Positions 25,435 through 36,289 of a stretch of 64,000 nt of DNA are shown piece by piece (within the stretch, counting starts at the first letter, position 1; every line of letters begins with the position of its first letter). Where the stretch lies: the NCBI GenBank assembly GCA_947579665.1, contig OX388350.1:1736001-1800000 (forward strand), written 5' to 3'. Below the pieces are notes generated by a model. It saw only the letters and a program-made list of their open reading frames with translations, was not told where the DNA came from and ran no database searches. The translations under genes and the position numbers were made by a program. Source of the stretch: Sympetrum striolatum (lineage: Eukaryota; Arthropoda; Insecta; Odonata; Libellulidae).

Positions 25435-28125
25435 AACCACCACAAGAAGGGCGCTCTCCATCCTCACATGGAATGTGGGCGGAGCTATTGTCCGGAAGAC
25501 ACCGGAGCTCCTACACTTCCTTGGGCAACAAAATTTTGACATCATTCTTCTGCAGGAGACACATTTGTCTCCACACACCCGATGGTCTACCCCTGGCTTC
25601 ACAATATACCGAAAGGACCGCCCTGACAACCCGGATGGCAGCAGATCCAGCGGAGGGGGCGTCGCAATAATGGTCTCCAACAAAATTGCAGCGCGGCTTC
25701 TTGACCCGCAGCCAACTTCACTCCATTCGCTAGAGACCATCACCATCGTCGCTAGCACATACCTGGGGGAAATGCAGTTCACCTCGTGCTACCCTCCACC
25801 ACAGCACCGCTTCCGGCAATCCTCCTTCGGGGATGTATTCCTACCATTTTCGCGGGGGACCTTAATGCAAAGCACGGCGACTGGGGCTCCCTTAGAGACA
25901 ATGCATCTGGCAGAGAGCTTCGCCGCTGGGCCACCACGAACCGGGTCCAGGTTCTCGGCCCAAGAGAACCCACCCGGTTCTCCCACACTGGGAAAGGAGA
26001 TGTACTCGACATCTATCTCGTCAGCGCGTCCCCACCTCCAAGGACAATGTACACCATCCCGGCATTGACTAGCGACCACCTCCCAGTCGCAGCTTTCTTC
26101 GGAACATCACCACTCTTTCGACCCATCGCTACCAAAAGGAACCTCAGGAAGGCCAACTGGGAGGCCTTTGCTGAGGACTTAACAGCCCGTCTGTCATCAC
26201 CAGGGAAGCTGGAAACTCCTGATGATGTCGATGCTGCAACACTCAACCTCGCTTCTAGCATCACTGCTGCTGCTGACGCCACCATCCCACGAAAACCTAG
26301 GGGATTCGGAGGGAGACTGGAACTTCCTCAAACCATCATCGCCTCCATTAGGGAGAAAAATAGAATCCGCCGCCGATGGACGCGCACTGGAGAACCGCAT
26401 TTACGCCGGGAATTCCGGCGACTGCAGAGGGATATTCAGACCAGCATCTCTACCTGGAAAACCCAGATGTGGGAGAAGAAGATCGCCTCCACTAAAACCC
26501 AGGACGGTTCTCTGTGGAAGTTCACCAAAGGCCTGACCCTCCGGAGTCATGCTACCATACCCACCGTAGAGCCGAGCACCATCACGGCGGAGGCCTTCGC
26601 TGACCACTTAGAGGACGCATTTTCTCCGAATCCAGGTCCTGAACTTCCTCAGATGCCTCCACATCAGCTTCCCATTAACACAGACCCGCCAACAATCACC
26701 GCCATGGACGTGAAAGCGTCTCTCCGTCGCCTTAAGACTCGAAAAGCTCCCGGTCCGGACGGAATTGAAAACGAAATACTCCGAAGACTTCTGTCCGCGG
26801 CGGTTCTCTGGCTGGTATGCATCACAAACGCCATCATCAGACTGGGCCACTTCCCAGCTTTATGGAAAAGAGCAAAGATCATCCCGATCTTAAAAACTGG
26901 AAAGTCTCGCTCCTCCCCAGATAGCTTCCGCCTCATATCGCTGCTGGACGGACTGAGGAAGATTGTAGAAAGGACCATACTACCCTTTTTCCAGAGAACA
27001 CTATCAGAAAGGAATATCCTCCCGGCGGAGCAATACGGCTTTAGAGAGGAGCACGCCACAACCCACCAACTTCTGCGCGTCCTGCAATTCGTCAGTGCTG
27101 CTTTCAACAACAAAAGGCACGTTGCAGCGGCCTTCTTCGACATCACCAAGGCCTTCGACCGAATGTGGCATGCTGGCCTTCTCCATAAGCTCCGTCGACT
27201 GGACTTTCCAACATGGCAGATAAACACCATCGCCTCATACCTCTCGGACAGGACCTTCCACGTTTTCTTCGGCGGGATCACCTCTACCACCAGAACCATC
27301 AGGGCGGGAGTTCCCCAGGGTAGCATCTGGGGGCCAATCTTGTTCAATATCTTCTGTGCGGACATTCCCACAAAGTTTTACGGCTGCATGACAGCATTTT
27401 ATGCTGACGATGCTGCGCTACTAGCGAAGTCCTACTCCAGGAAACTCGCTGTAAAATACTTGCAGCGGGCCACCTACCAGCTTCTTGAATGGTACGACAC
27501 CTGGAGGTTAGGGGTGAACGCCAAGAAGACACAGACCATTATCTTCTCAATGCTCCGACCGGCGGACGACCCGGACCCAATCATCGTCGGCGCTGAGGAA
27601 GTCCATTGGCGAAGCACAGCAGTCTACCTCGGAGTCACCCTCGACAGGCGACTCACTCTCCGCAATCATGCACAACAGGTTGCCATAAAAGCGAGGGTTC
27701 GCCGGAGGGTCCTCCTGCCGCTCCTAATGTCCCCGGACTTGCCGCTCCATGTTAGGCTGCACCTATACCAGGAAACCATCTTGAGTGCTCTTTTGTACGC
27801 CTCCCCCGCCTGGAGCGGGTTCCTGACCCGCACCACGTGGGAAATTCCATCTAAGGCGGAGAGAGCCGTCCTTCGCACCATCCTGCAGCTTGGCTGGCGC
27901 TTTGCTAATCCCACCAACTACATATTGACTGGAGCCACCCCAATTCAGGAATTGGCAACCATACGAGCGAAGGCCTTCTTTGCCCGCCTTCCTACCAGAA
28001 ACTATGCACACCTCCAACGACTGGCCTTGGACACCCCTCAGCGGCGCGACTTCTTCCGCAGGCCCATCTCCTCGCAAGGAGGAACTTTGGCAATCCCCCC
28101 AAGAGGGAGGAAAAAGTGGAGGTAA
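25424..28125 (+). pseudogene. LINE ORF2, AP-endonuclease and reverse transcriptase, one frameshift
   Basis: ORF2 nicks target DNA and copies the LINE RNA in place. Two frames make up one protein of about 900 residues. The first (from ATG 25,424) carries the start of the endonuclease: SILTWNVGG, then FDIILLQETHL with its catalytic Glu. The second, open from before 25,786 to 28,125, carries the rest: IFAGDLNAKH, the Asp-His region GDVLDIYLVS, LTSDHLPV, then the RT with KAPGPDGIENEIL, FDITKAFDRMWH, AGVPQGSIWGPILFN and the catalytic FYADDAALL. The switch between frames falls in about 25,790-25,830, after the CYPPPQHRF stretch, and needs a one-base change. No C-terminal CCHC motif is seen; the protein ends RGRKKWR. 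Frames on the opposite strand here are shadows. Confidence 0.87.
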
Positions 28126-28226
28126 AAAATCCTTGAAGGTCCACCAACGAAGGAGCCCACCAGCCCGAAGGAGCTCCCTAGGAGGACGGGCAAGAATGGA
28201 GGCAGCACCACCAAACGATGTCAAAT

Positions 28227-28246
28227 TATCTATTATATATAGATGC
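28227..28246. repeat. Right target-site duplication of the Jockey-clade LINE
   Basis: This is an exact copy of the 20 bp at 23,687-23,706. The LE unit GATGCTTCCCCGGATTCATT continues directly to the right, as expected if the LINE split an existing palindromic LE junction. Confidence 0.85.
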
Positions 28247-30074
28247 TTCCCCGGATTCATTCATGATATACCCAGATACCCAGAGAGGATACTAATTCAC
28301 AGGCTAAACTACTGGCGTCATTGCCTCGAAATTTTTACCACGTATTGGCCATAACGTGAAACCCCCAGGAAAAAAGCGACTTTGATCCTCAGAGTCATAG
28401 GTTCGATTCCAGAGGGGCCCAAAGTCCCGATTTTTCCCGTTTAAATGCATTACCGTGATTTTCGGGAATAAAAAAAAATACTTTCCGGATAGGTAGAGAA
28501 ATAAAACTCAAGGAGCCTATATATATGGTAATGATCTATCGAAATCATAAATGAGTTTTACGGAAAACATCGTAAGTTCGATGCTAGTTCGAGGCAAAAA
28601 TCGGCCGTTTAAAAAGCATTGTGGCGATTTTTATGATTTTTTTTGGACCCTTTCCCGATGGCATGGATACTTGAAATTCGGCATGAGGTTGGAGATCATA
28701 AATTTATTTCATAATCAAATTTTTTGTATTCGCTGATGGTCCTTGGTTCGATCCCAGAGGTCCATTTACATTCCTCAATGCATTTCTTATGGAGATAACG
28801 GAGACAAATTTTAGGTACTTCCCGGCATGATATCGATTTCAAACTTTGCACAAAATAAGATCAAGTCCTTTAAAATCATACTGTGCATTCACAGCGTAAA
28901 TATATTTCCTGGGTTCGACACCAGGCGTCTCTTATATCAGTAGTTGATCCGATTTTTAATAATTATTTTGAGCCCTATCCCAATAATATAGAAACTTGAA
29001 ATTCGGCAAATAGATAGAGATCATAAATAACTTTCATGAACATGTTTTAGATTTCCAAGATCGTCCTTGGTTCGAATCCAGAGCGCCATTTACATTCCTG
29101 AAAAGTAGAACGTCGTTTGAGGCAGTTGTAGCCAATCTCGATGTCATGGGTTCGATTCCAGAGGGCCTCAAAGTCCCGATGTTTCCCGTTTAAATGCATT
29201 GCTTTGATTTTCGGGAATTAAAAAAAAGCCTATATATATGGTCATGATCTATCGAAAACATAAATAAGTTTGACGGAAAATATCCTGGGTTCGATGCTAG
29301 GTCGGGGCAAAAATCGCCCGTTTAAATTGCATTGTGGCGATTTTTAAGATTTTTTTTGGACACTTTCCCGATGGCATGGAAACTTGAGATTCGGAATGGA
29401 GTTGAAGATCGATAATAAATTTCAGGATCAAATTTTACATATTCGCTAATGGTCCTTGGTTCGATCCCAGAGGGCCATTTAAATTCCTCAATGCATTCTT
29501 ACGGAGATAACGGAAACAAATTATAGGTACTTTCCGGCACGATGAAGACTTCAAACTATGCACTAAGAAAGATTAAGTGTATACAAATCAAACTGTGCAT
29601 TCCCAGCTGTCAATGTGTCCTGGGTTCGACACCAGGCGTCTCTACAATCAGTAACTGATCCGATTTTCAATAATTATTTTGAACCCTTTCCCAACAATAT
29701 AGAAACTTGAAATCCGGCATGTAGATAGAACTCATAAATAACTTTCAGAAAAATGTTTTAGATTTCCAAGATCATCCTTGGTTCGAATCCAGAGAGCCAT
29801 TTAAATTCGTGAAAATTAGAACGTCTTTTGAGGCAGTTGTAGCCCATATTTCTGCTTGAATTTTTACACATAGTTAGAGATGGCGATGGTCTATTGTGCT
29901 GCATAGTAATTTCAACAGTAAAGACCCGGGTTCAATGCCAGACGATGGAATTTCAGCGAATTTTAAGAAAAATTTCAATCCATTTTTTTCTTTTGATGGT
30001 CGTCCCGATATGATGCCGACATGAAAATAGTGTTGTCGATCTGCTTGCAGTATGCAAGCTACATTTTACTCGTA
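28247..30074 (-). repeat. B-box element copy E17 (two copies fused, about eleven monomers)
   Basis: This is the array sequence that continues after the LINE. Motifs start at 28,400, about 28,574 (degenerate), 28,745, 28,912 and 29,079. At about 29,136 the RE-proximal sequence GTTGTAGCCAAT breaks off and joins CTCGATGTCATGGG of a second copy. The series then repeats: 29,149, 29,288, 29,459, 29,623, 29,780 and 29,929 (GGTTCAA). The RE hairpin is at 30,043-30,059. The lost RE plus LE marks a deletion by unequal recombination. Confidence 0.85.
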
Positions 30075-31168
30075 TATATATATAGATGCTTCTCCGGATT
30101 CATTCATATATATACCCAGATACCCAGATAGGATACAAATTCACAGGCTAAACCAAAAGCGACATTGACTTGAAATTTTTACGACATATTGGCCATAACA
30201 TGTAACCTCCAGGAAAAAGCCGACATTGAACCTCGGTGTCATAGGTTCGATTCCAGAAGCCCCTTAAGTCGCGATTTTCTCCATAAGAATACATGGCGGG
30301 GATTTTCGAAATTTTTTTTGAGGCACTTCCCGGAAAAGTGGAGAGTTTAAATTCGAGGGATCGCTAGAAGCCGTGCAACTCCAACGTAAATCAGAAAGAC
30401 ATCAAAGAATATGGTTCATGGTTCGATGCTAGGTCGGGGCAAAAATTGGCCTTTTAAAATGCATTGTGGCGATATTGAAGATATTTTTTGGATCCTTTTC
30501 CGATAAGATGGATACTTGAAATTCGGCGCGTGGATAGATATCATGAATATATTTCATAATCAAATTTTACATGTTCGCTGATGGTCCTTGGTTCGATCCC
30601 AGAGAGCCATTTGCACTTCTCAATGCATTTCTTACGGAGATAACGGAAACAAAATTAAGGTACTTCCCGGCATGCTATCGACTTCAAACTTTGCAAGATA
30701 CAAGAACAAGTCTTTACAAATCATACTCTGCATTCACAGCTTCCAATATATTCTGGGTTCGACACCAGGCGTCTCTGCAATCAGAAGTAGATCCGATTTT
30801 TAGGAATTATTTTGAATCCTTTCCCAATAGTATTAAAACTTGAAATTCAGCATATAGATAGAGATCATAACTAACTTACAGAAACATTTTTTAGATTTCC
30901 AAGTGAAAATTAGAACGTCCTATGAGGCAGTTGTAGCCAATATTTCTGCTTGAATTTTCACACATAGTTAGAGATGGTGATCTTCTATTGTGCTTCATAG
31001 TAGGTTCACCAGTAAGACCCGGGGTCGATGCCAGACGATGAAATTTCAGCGAATTTTAAGAAAAATTTCAATCCTTTTTTTTTCTTATGAGGACCGTCCC
31101 GATATTATGCCGATGTGAAATTAGTATTGCCGATCTGCTTGCAGTATGCTAGCTACATTTTACTCGTA
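30075..31168 (-). repeat. B-box element copy E18 (B-type, one monomer lost)
   Basis: One LE unit (GATGCTTCTCCGGATTCATT) opens the copy. B-box motifs start at 30,244, 30,420, 30,590, 30,756 and about 31,020 (degenerate GGGGTCGA). The monomer expected near 30,910 is deleted: TTTCCAAG joins TGAAAATTAGAACG at about 30,904. The RE hairpin near 31,138-31,154 is imperfect. Confidence 0.85.
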
Positions 31169-32368
31169 ATAGATATAGATGCTTCTCCGGATTCATTCAT
31201 ATATATAGCTATATAGATAGGATACAAATTCACAGGCTAAACCACAAGCGTCATTGAATTGAAATTTTTATGACATATTGGCCATAACGTATAACCCCCA
31301 GGAAAAAAGCGACTTTGATCCTCAGTGTCATAGGTTCGATTCCAGAGGGCCCCAAAGTCCCGATTTTTCCCGTTTAAATGCATTGCCGTGATTTTCGGGA
31401 ATAAAAAAAAATAGTTTCCGGAAAGGTAGAGAAATAAAACTCAAGGTGCCTATATTTATGGTCTTGGACTTTCAAAAACATCAATGACTTTCACAAAAAA
31501 TATCCTGGGTTCGATGCTAGGACGATGCAAAGATCTGCCCTTTAAAATACATGGGAGCTGTTTTTCATTATTTTTTTTGATGCACTTCTCGAAAAAATAG
31601 GAAGTTTGTGCTTAGCCGAGAAGGGTAAGGTAAGAATTAGTTCAAGAAAAAAATTTTCATAAGACCGTACTATTCCTGGGTTCGATGCCAGAGCACATTA
31701 ACATTTCTCTCATAAGGAATATAAGGGAAAAGTAAGACTTCGATTGAGGCAGTTGCAGCCAATATTTCTGCTTGAATTTTCGCACATAGTTAAAGAATTA
31801 TATCTTCTATTATGTTGCATAGGAAGTTTCACCAAAAAGTCCCGGGTTCGTTATCGGGCGGCATATATGTCTCCCGTTTAAAATACATAGGGTTTGTATT
31901 TCATTATTTTTTTGATGCACTTATCGAAATGATAGGAAGTTTGTGCTTGGCTGGAAGATGTATGGTTAAAACTGGTTAAAGAAAACAGTTTTCAGAAGAC
32001 CGTAATATTCCTGGGTTCGATGCCAGAGCACATTAACATTTCTCTCATAAGAAATATAAGGGAAAAGTAGGACGTCGTTTGATGCAGTTTCAGATAATAT
32101 TTCTGCTTGAATTTTTACAGATAGTTAGAGATGGTGATCTTCTATTGTGCTGTATAGTAAGTATCACTAGGAAACCCGGGTTCGATGCTGGACGAATAAA
32201 TTGCAGCGAATAATCAGAATGTTTTCAATCCATTTTTTTTTCTTTTGACGGCCTTCCCGATATGATGCCGACATGAAATTAGTGTTGTCGATCTGCTTGC
32301 AGTATGCAAGCTACATTTTACTCGTATATTATAGATATCCGGAGAAACGTTTATATATAATAGATATA
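31169..32368 (-). repeat. B-box element copy E19 (six monomers, A-type), end of the cluster
   Basis: B-box motifs start at 31,333, 31,508, 31,679, 31,845 (GGTTCGT), 32,014 and 32,179. The RE hairpin is at 32,295-32,311, followed by CATTTTACTCGTA. A last shortened LE-like unit (ATCCGGAGAAACG, TATATATAATAGATATA) closes the cluster at about 32,368, where unique sequence starts. Confidence 0.87.
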
Positions 32369-32910
32369 TCCTTTGCGACCTCCATATTTTCTCTGGAATT
32401 ATTTAATATTAGCAATATGATAGCCGCCGCAACCCCATCGCAGAACTTTGGTAAACCTTTTACTTGAATGTAGCATTCCTGTGGAAGTTCTTCGTTGCAG
32501 CTGTCATGGAAATTAGTTTAATTAAAGAATACTAAATTTGTTGTAATATGTCACTATTACTTACATTTTGATGCATTTTTAATTTGTAATTTATTAATTA
32601 AAAGCGTTTTACGTGGTTAGATAAGAATTTGTGATGCGACAAGATCGTTTAAAGTACCCGCGAGTAAGTAGTTCTCGAAAATCACCGCTAAACGTCAGCG
32701 TAGTAGAAGGCATATAAAAAAGAGTGAGTTTCAAATTAACTTAAGTAAAGTTCTTATAATATTTACGAGCTAGTTTCTTGTAATTCATGGCTGTGAGTTT
32801 CATTCACTGTGACTTAAGTGAGTCTCCTAGGCTTTGAAACAAGGTCTAAGCTATAAAGGGAACCAGTATAATCGTAGTCTAATTTTTAAATCCTTTCAAT
32901 TTGATGCAAA
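32369..32910. other. Non-repetitive AT-rich DNA with no recognised gene
   Basis: I see no coding region, RNA gene or transposon end between the cluster and the SINE. The sequence is AT-rich and unique within this window. Confidence 0.5.
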
Positions 32911-32920
32911 TATACTGCAC

Positions 32921-33051
32921 ATTGGCTCCTGGAGAGCCATGTGGGTAACGCTCGTGACTCATGAGGAATCAGTTCTGATTTCAAATCCTGGTGGGAGCAC
33001 ATGGGCAAAATGACCTAAGCTGTCAAAGCGCTTTTAACGAACAACTACTAC
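32921..33051 (+). mobile_element. tRNA-derived SINE, full-length-looking, with target duplication
   Basis: The 131-bp body has an A-box-like GTGGGTAACGCTCG near its start and a B-box-like GATTTCAAATCC about 40 bp later, the layout of a tRNA-derived pol III promoter. It ends in (ACT)n (CAACTACTACT). It is flanked by TATACTGCAC (32,911-32,920) and TATAGTGCAC (33,052-33,061), a 10-bp target duplication with one mismatch. The 3' half matches the truncated insertion at 1501-1562, so this is a real SINE family of the genome. Confidence 0.82.
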
Positions 33052-33094
33052 TATAGTGCACACAGAGAATTAGCTTTAGTACGCATAATTTTTT

Positions 33095-33885
33095 GCAGAT
33101 CAAGCCTCTGATGTGCAAGATGTGCCTCCATGGACATTGCTCCATGCTGTGCGAGGAATTGCCAGAGTATGGTACAGTGCCACTGCAAACACTATTTCCA
33201 ACTGTTGGAGATCAGCTGGTTTTGGTGACACTTCAATTATAGAGACAGAGGAATTAGTGGAGGTTCCCACACTACAGGACCTCCTTAGTAAAGAAATGGC
33301 ACAACTAAATCAAAACATCCCTGATGCATCCACTCATTCTGAGTCATATGTCAAGTGTGACTCTTGTGTGATGACGCATAGCTACAGCGAATTTAGTGAA
33401 GACGAAGAAGATGAGGATGAAGTGAATGTAGATAGCTCTTCTACAAGCTACGAAGATAACCCAGAAGCACCTTCCCCCCCTACAAGGGATGAATTAAGAC
33501 ACTCCATAAAAGAGCTTCGCAATTTTCAAATGTTTACTGATGGTGTACCTGATTCATTCAATTATTACCTTTTAGATATTAAGGAAATCACCTAATCTTT
33601 CATTGAAACTTCCAAAAAACAAAAAAAAATTATGATTCTTTTAAAAAGTAAAAAGTTTAGAATTTTTTTTGTTGTATTAAACATTAAACTGGATGTATAA
33701 TTCATTTTATTGAAATATTACCATCCTTTCAATCCCATTTAACTTTATGCACTGTGTTACTGAAACTGGATTGGTATTATAGAGAATCTGATCGCTTGAA
33801 AGAAAACCTCAAATTTACAAAGTCCGAATTTTACAAAGCGCAAATTTTAGGGTCCCTTCAACTTCGTAAAATTGAGGTTCTACTG
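33095..33885 (+). mobile_element. Tigger/pogo-type DNA transposon, 3' part with terminal inverted repeat
   Basis: The right end, read on the opposite strand, starts CAGTAGAACCTCAATTTTAC, the classic Tigger terminal inverted repeat, and is followed by TA at 33,886-33,887. The transposase C-terminal frame lies inside. The left end is missing; sequence before about 33,100 looks unrelated. This is a 5'-truncated fossil. Confidence 0.82.
33113..33595 (+). pseudogene. C-terminal part of a Tigger/pogo (DDE, CENP-B-like) transposase
   Basis: The 160-residue frame begins mid-protein and is open to its natural end. VWYSATANTISNCWRSAGFG matches the conserved W-x-TI-x-NC-W-x-AGF block that follows the DDE domain in Tigger and Jerky-like proteins. 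A Ser/Glu/Asp-rich acidic tail follows (EFSEDEEDEDEVNVDSSS), also typical. The DDE residues themselves and the N-terminal DNA-binding domains are absent. A TTTTTTGCAG stretch at about 33,089-33,098 could be a fortuitous splice acceptor. The match to the inverted repeat downstream supports the family call; a domesticated Jerky-like gene is less likely because nothing upstream is present. Confidence 0.75.
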
Positions 33886-33988
33886 TAATTTACTAGCTTC
33901 TGAATTAATAATACATAAATAATAATTATCATAATTCAGAGATTCCAACATAGGATTGAAAATGGCTGATGATAATGATGATGATAAA

Positions 33989-34473
33989 CATCTATAGGGG
34001 ATCAAAATTTTAACCATGTTCTACAAGTGTCACTGACTTGAATTTTTTACGAAGTACTGGCAAGGTGTAACCATCAGATAAAATATGACTTTGAACCTCA
34101 GTATCATGGGTTCGATGCCAGAAGGCCCTGATGTCCCGATTTTTTCCATAAGGATGCATTGAGGGGATTTTCGGAAATTTTCTGATGCTCTTCCTGCAAA
34201 TTTAGAGAGTTGAAATTTGAGAGATCGCTGGAAGTTGTACATTTCCAACGAAAACTACAAACAAATCATAGCAGATTATTCTTGGTTCGACGCTAAGCCA
34301 GGAAAAATATTCTTCTATTAAAATGCATTGCGGCGATTTTTAAGTTTTTTTTAATGACTTCCCGATAACATGGAAACTTAAAACCCGGCATGTGAATAAG
34401 GATCACAAATACATTTCATATACGCTCTTTTACGTTTCCCTGATGGTCCTTAGTTCGATACCAGAGAGTAATA
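33989..34473 (-). repeat. Solitary degraded B-box element remnant E20 (three monomers)
   Basis: It starts with TAGGGGATCAAAATTTTAACC, the alternative LE of E9 and E12. B-box motifs lie at 34,109, 34,284 and about 34,453 (AGTTCGA), spacing about 175 and 169 bp. It is more diverged than cluster copies, so it is an older dispersed copy. No RE remains; the MULE remnant begins right after it. Confidence 0.8.
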
Positions 34474-34476
34474 TAC

Positions 34477-34971
34477 ATGCAGGATCAGGATTTAAACATC
34501 TTTGTTGGGATGATGGATTTACTGGCTTTCCTTCCGCTTAACAGGGTACCTCATGGTATGAATTTCTTACGTAACCATCCCAGTGGAACAGTATACTCGG
34601 ACATTCTTGACTATTTCGATAGCACTTATGTGAATGGTACCTACAGAAGAGTAGGTAACCAAGAAAAAGGTTTTCGGAGAATCCCGCCCCCTTTTTCCAC
34701 CGGAGACATGGAGCGTCTGCGAGGCTGTTATTGCAGGGGAGGATAAAACCAACAACAGCACTGAAGGTTAGTTTTCATTGCATTTACAATGTATCGATTT
34801 CATGTTTAGACTTATAAATATGTATTTACATCCAATAAAATAATAAATGATTTTTTTTCAGGTTGGAATAACAGATTCAGCTATCTGGTGGGGATGAAAC
34901 ACCCAGCAATCTGGGTTTTAATTAAGAAAATGCAACAAGAATTGGCCGTAGACAATACCAAAGTAGAATAA
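34477..34971 (+). pseudogene. MULE-type transposase C-terminal remnant with an intron and a frameshift
   Basis: LLAFLPLNRVPHGMNFLR and LDYFDSTYVNGTYRR resemble the region after the MULE transposase domain in arthropod FLYWCH/MULE proteins. The continuation is in another frame: TWSVCEAVIAGEDKTNNSTE before 34,766, then GWNNRFSYLVGMKHP and WVLIKKMQQEL from 34,862 to the TAA at 34,969. The frame changes near 34,680-34,690 in a C-rich run. Between 34,767 and 34,861 there is a 95-bp intron with GTTAGT donor and TTTTTTTTCAG acceptor that joins GAA-G and GT-TGG so that EGW is restored. Only the C-terminal part is present. It is a decayed transposase or a decayed gene derived from one. Confidence 0.72.
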
Positions 34972-36240
34972 ATCAACGTCGGGCCGGTTCCAAAACCAAG
35001 GATTCGTCCAGCATACGCTTCAACGAACATTAAGGAGTATCAGCATTGAATTTTTAAATAATTCTAGAAACTTGGAACAGTTTTTAAGGGCTGTCAGCCA
35101 CAACATTAGATTGCGCCCGCGATAATTTCATTGTTCACAATGTGTTTATATTTTTAATAAACAGTATAATATAATCGAGCTTTTATTTTAGAATTTAAGA
35201 GGGAAAATGATGAAAGAGGGTATTTTAGCAGTAAGATTCGCAGTTTTTATACAAAATTCAAGTGTTTAATTTCCTATTTGCGCAACTGAAAAGTAGTACT
35301 AACAGGCACACGATCACTTAATCCTCTTAAGGGTAGCAAAACAGACCCGTTTCCAGAAATATTTCTTCTGCAACCATTTATTTCTTTACATTAATTTACG
35401 TTCCTATAAGCTAGAATGTCACTTTGTGCGAAAGATTAATATGCGACCATCTGTCCGACCATCTGTCATATTTTGCCCATTTTCATTCCATCGTGACCGC
35501 GAAAAACTTATTATCCACCTTGAAGTGTTTCCCCACACCCTTATCTTTGCATTTTAGAGCATGAAAGCGGCGGAACTTTTTCCGGCGGAACTTTCTCCGG
35601 CAACGGCCAAATATTCTGCAGAATCTCTCTTTTGACGGTGAATACACAATGCAAAATTACATGATAAAACGAATATGCCAATTTAAATTAACATATAAAT
35701 TAATAATATATTACTAATATTTAAGGGCAATATGATCGTTTCCACGAGGATTCGATAATAGTCTTCCGATCGTCGAAAGAAAACAGTTTATGTTGCACTT
35801 TATAACGAACGAAAATATTCTTGCATCGAAAATAGATATGGAAACCTGGGTCATTTAATTGAACTTTATTTACGTACTCATAGCCGCAAAAAATGGTAAG
35901 AGGGAAGGAAGAGGGAACAATTCTGAACAAAACTTCACATTAGAATATGTAAATGGACACTTTCACTTAAAGTTAATAAAAAGCACTAATTATTTGCTGT
36001 CAATTACACAATCAAAAAGAAATTTCTCACAAAATAATTTCTGTTGCACAAAGGTAAGTCTTCACACTGACATACATTTCTATTTTCCACTTTTGCTGAA
36101 AATTTCACCATTTATAATGCTCCAAGAATTTCTTGCCCACAATATTCCCAATTAAACATCTTTAAGGAAAACAAGTTCACATACATAAACCTTTACATCA
36201 AATCTGAATTTCCTGAATAAGATAAACCAACAAAAACATG
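34972..36240. other. AT-rich non-coding DNA
   Basis: I recognise no gene. Two small tandem duplications are visible: GACCATCTGTCC repeated at about 35,447-35,468, and GGCGGAACTTTTTCC followed by GGCGGAACTTTCTCC near 35,569-35,598. Short frames on either strand lack recognisable motifs. Confidence 0.45.
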
Positions 36241-36289
36241 TGTAAGAATGACAAATGAAGAATTTCGATACTTGGTGGAACTTCATCGT

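Larger units (their letters stand above)
23707..28226 (+). mobile_element. Jockey-clade non-LTR retrotransposon (LINE), near full length
   Basis: This about 4.5-kb element is flanked by an exact 20-bp target duplication. It has two overlapping open frames, ORF1 (gag-like, zinc knuckles) and ORF2 (endonuclease plus reverse transcriptase), which is the Jockey-clade plan. Its base composition is clearly GC-rich and codon-like compared with the AT-rich array around it. The 5' end starts within codons of the ORF1 frame and may be slightly truncated. The 3' untranslated part is only about 100 bp and ends GATGTCAAAT with no poly-A tail before the target duplication. ORF2 carries one frameshift, so this copy is probably not autonomous. 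Confidence 0.88.

Noticed and set aside
24130..27917. Long minus-strand frames under the LINE (for example 26,664-27,371)
   Set aside because: They are shadows of the GC-rich plus-strand ORF1 and ORF2 and contain no motif.
23687..28246. Sequence-specific LINE targeting of the LE palindrome
   Set aside because: Dozens of equivalent LE sites in the window are unoccupied and only one insertion is seen, so site specificity cannot be claimed.
1..32368. Regularly spaced repeats as a CRISPR array
   Set aside because: The motif is short, the units are 150-176 bp with related rather than unique inter-motif sequence, and the genome is eukaryotic.
1..32368. The GGTTCGANNCC hairpins as true tRNA genes
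   Set aside because: No acceptor stem, D-arm or anticodon arm can be formed around them; only the T-arm-like part is present and most monomers lack a credible A-box.
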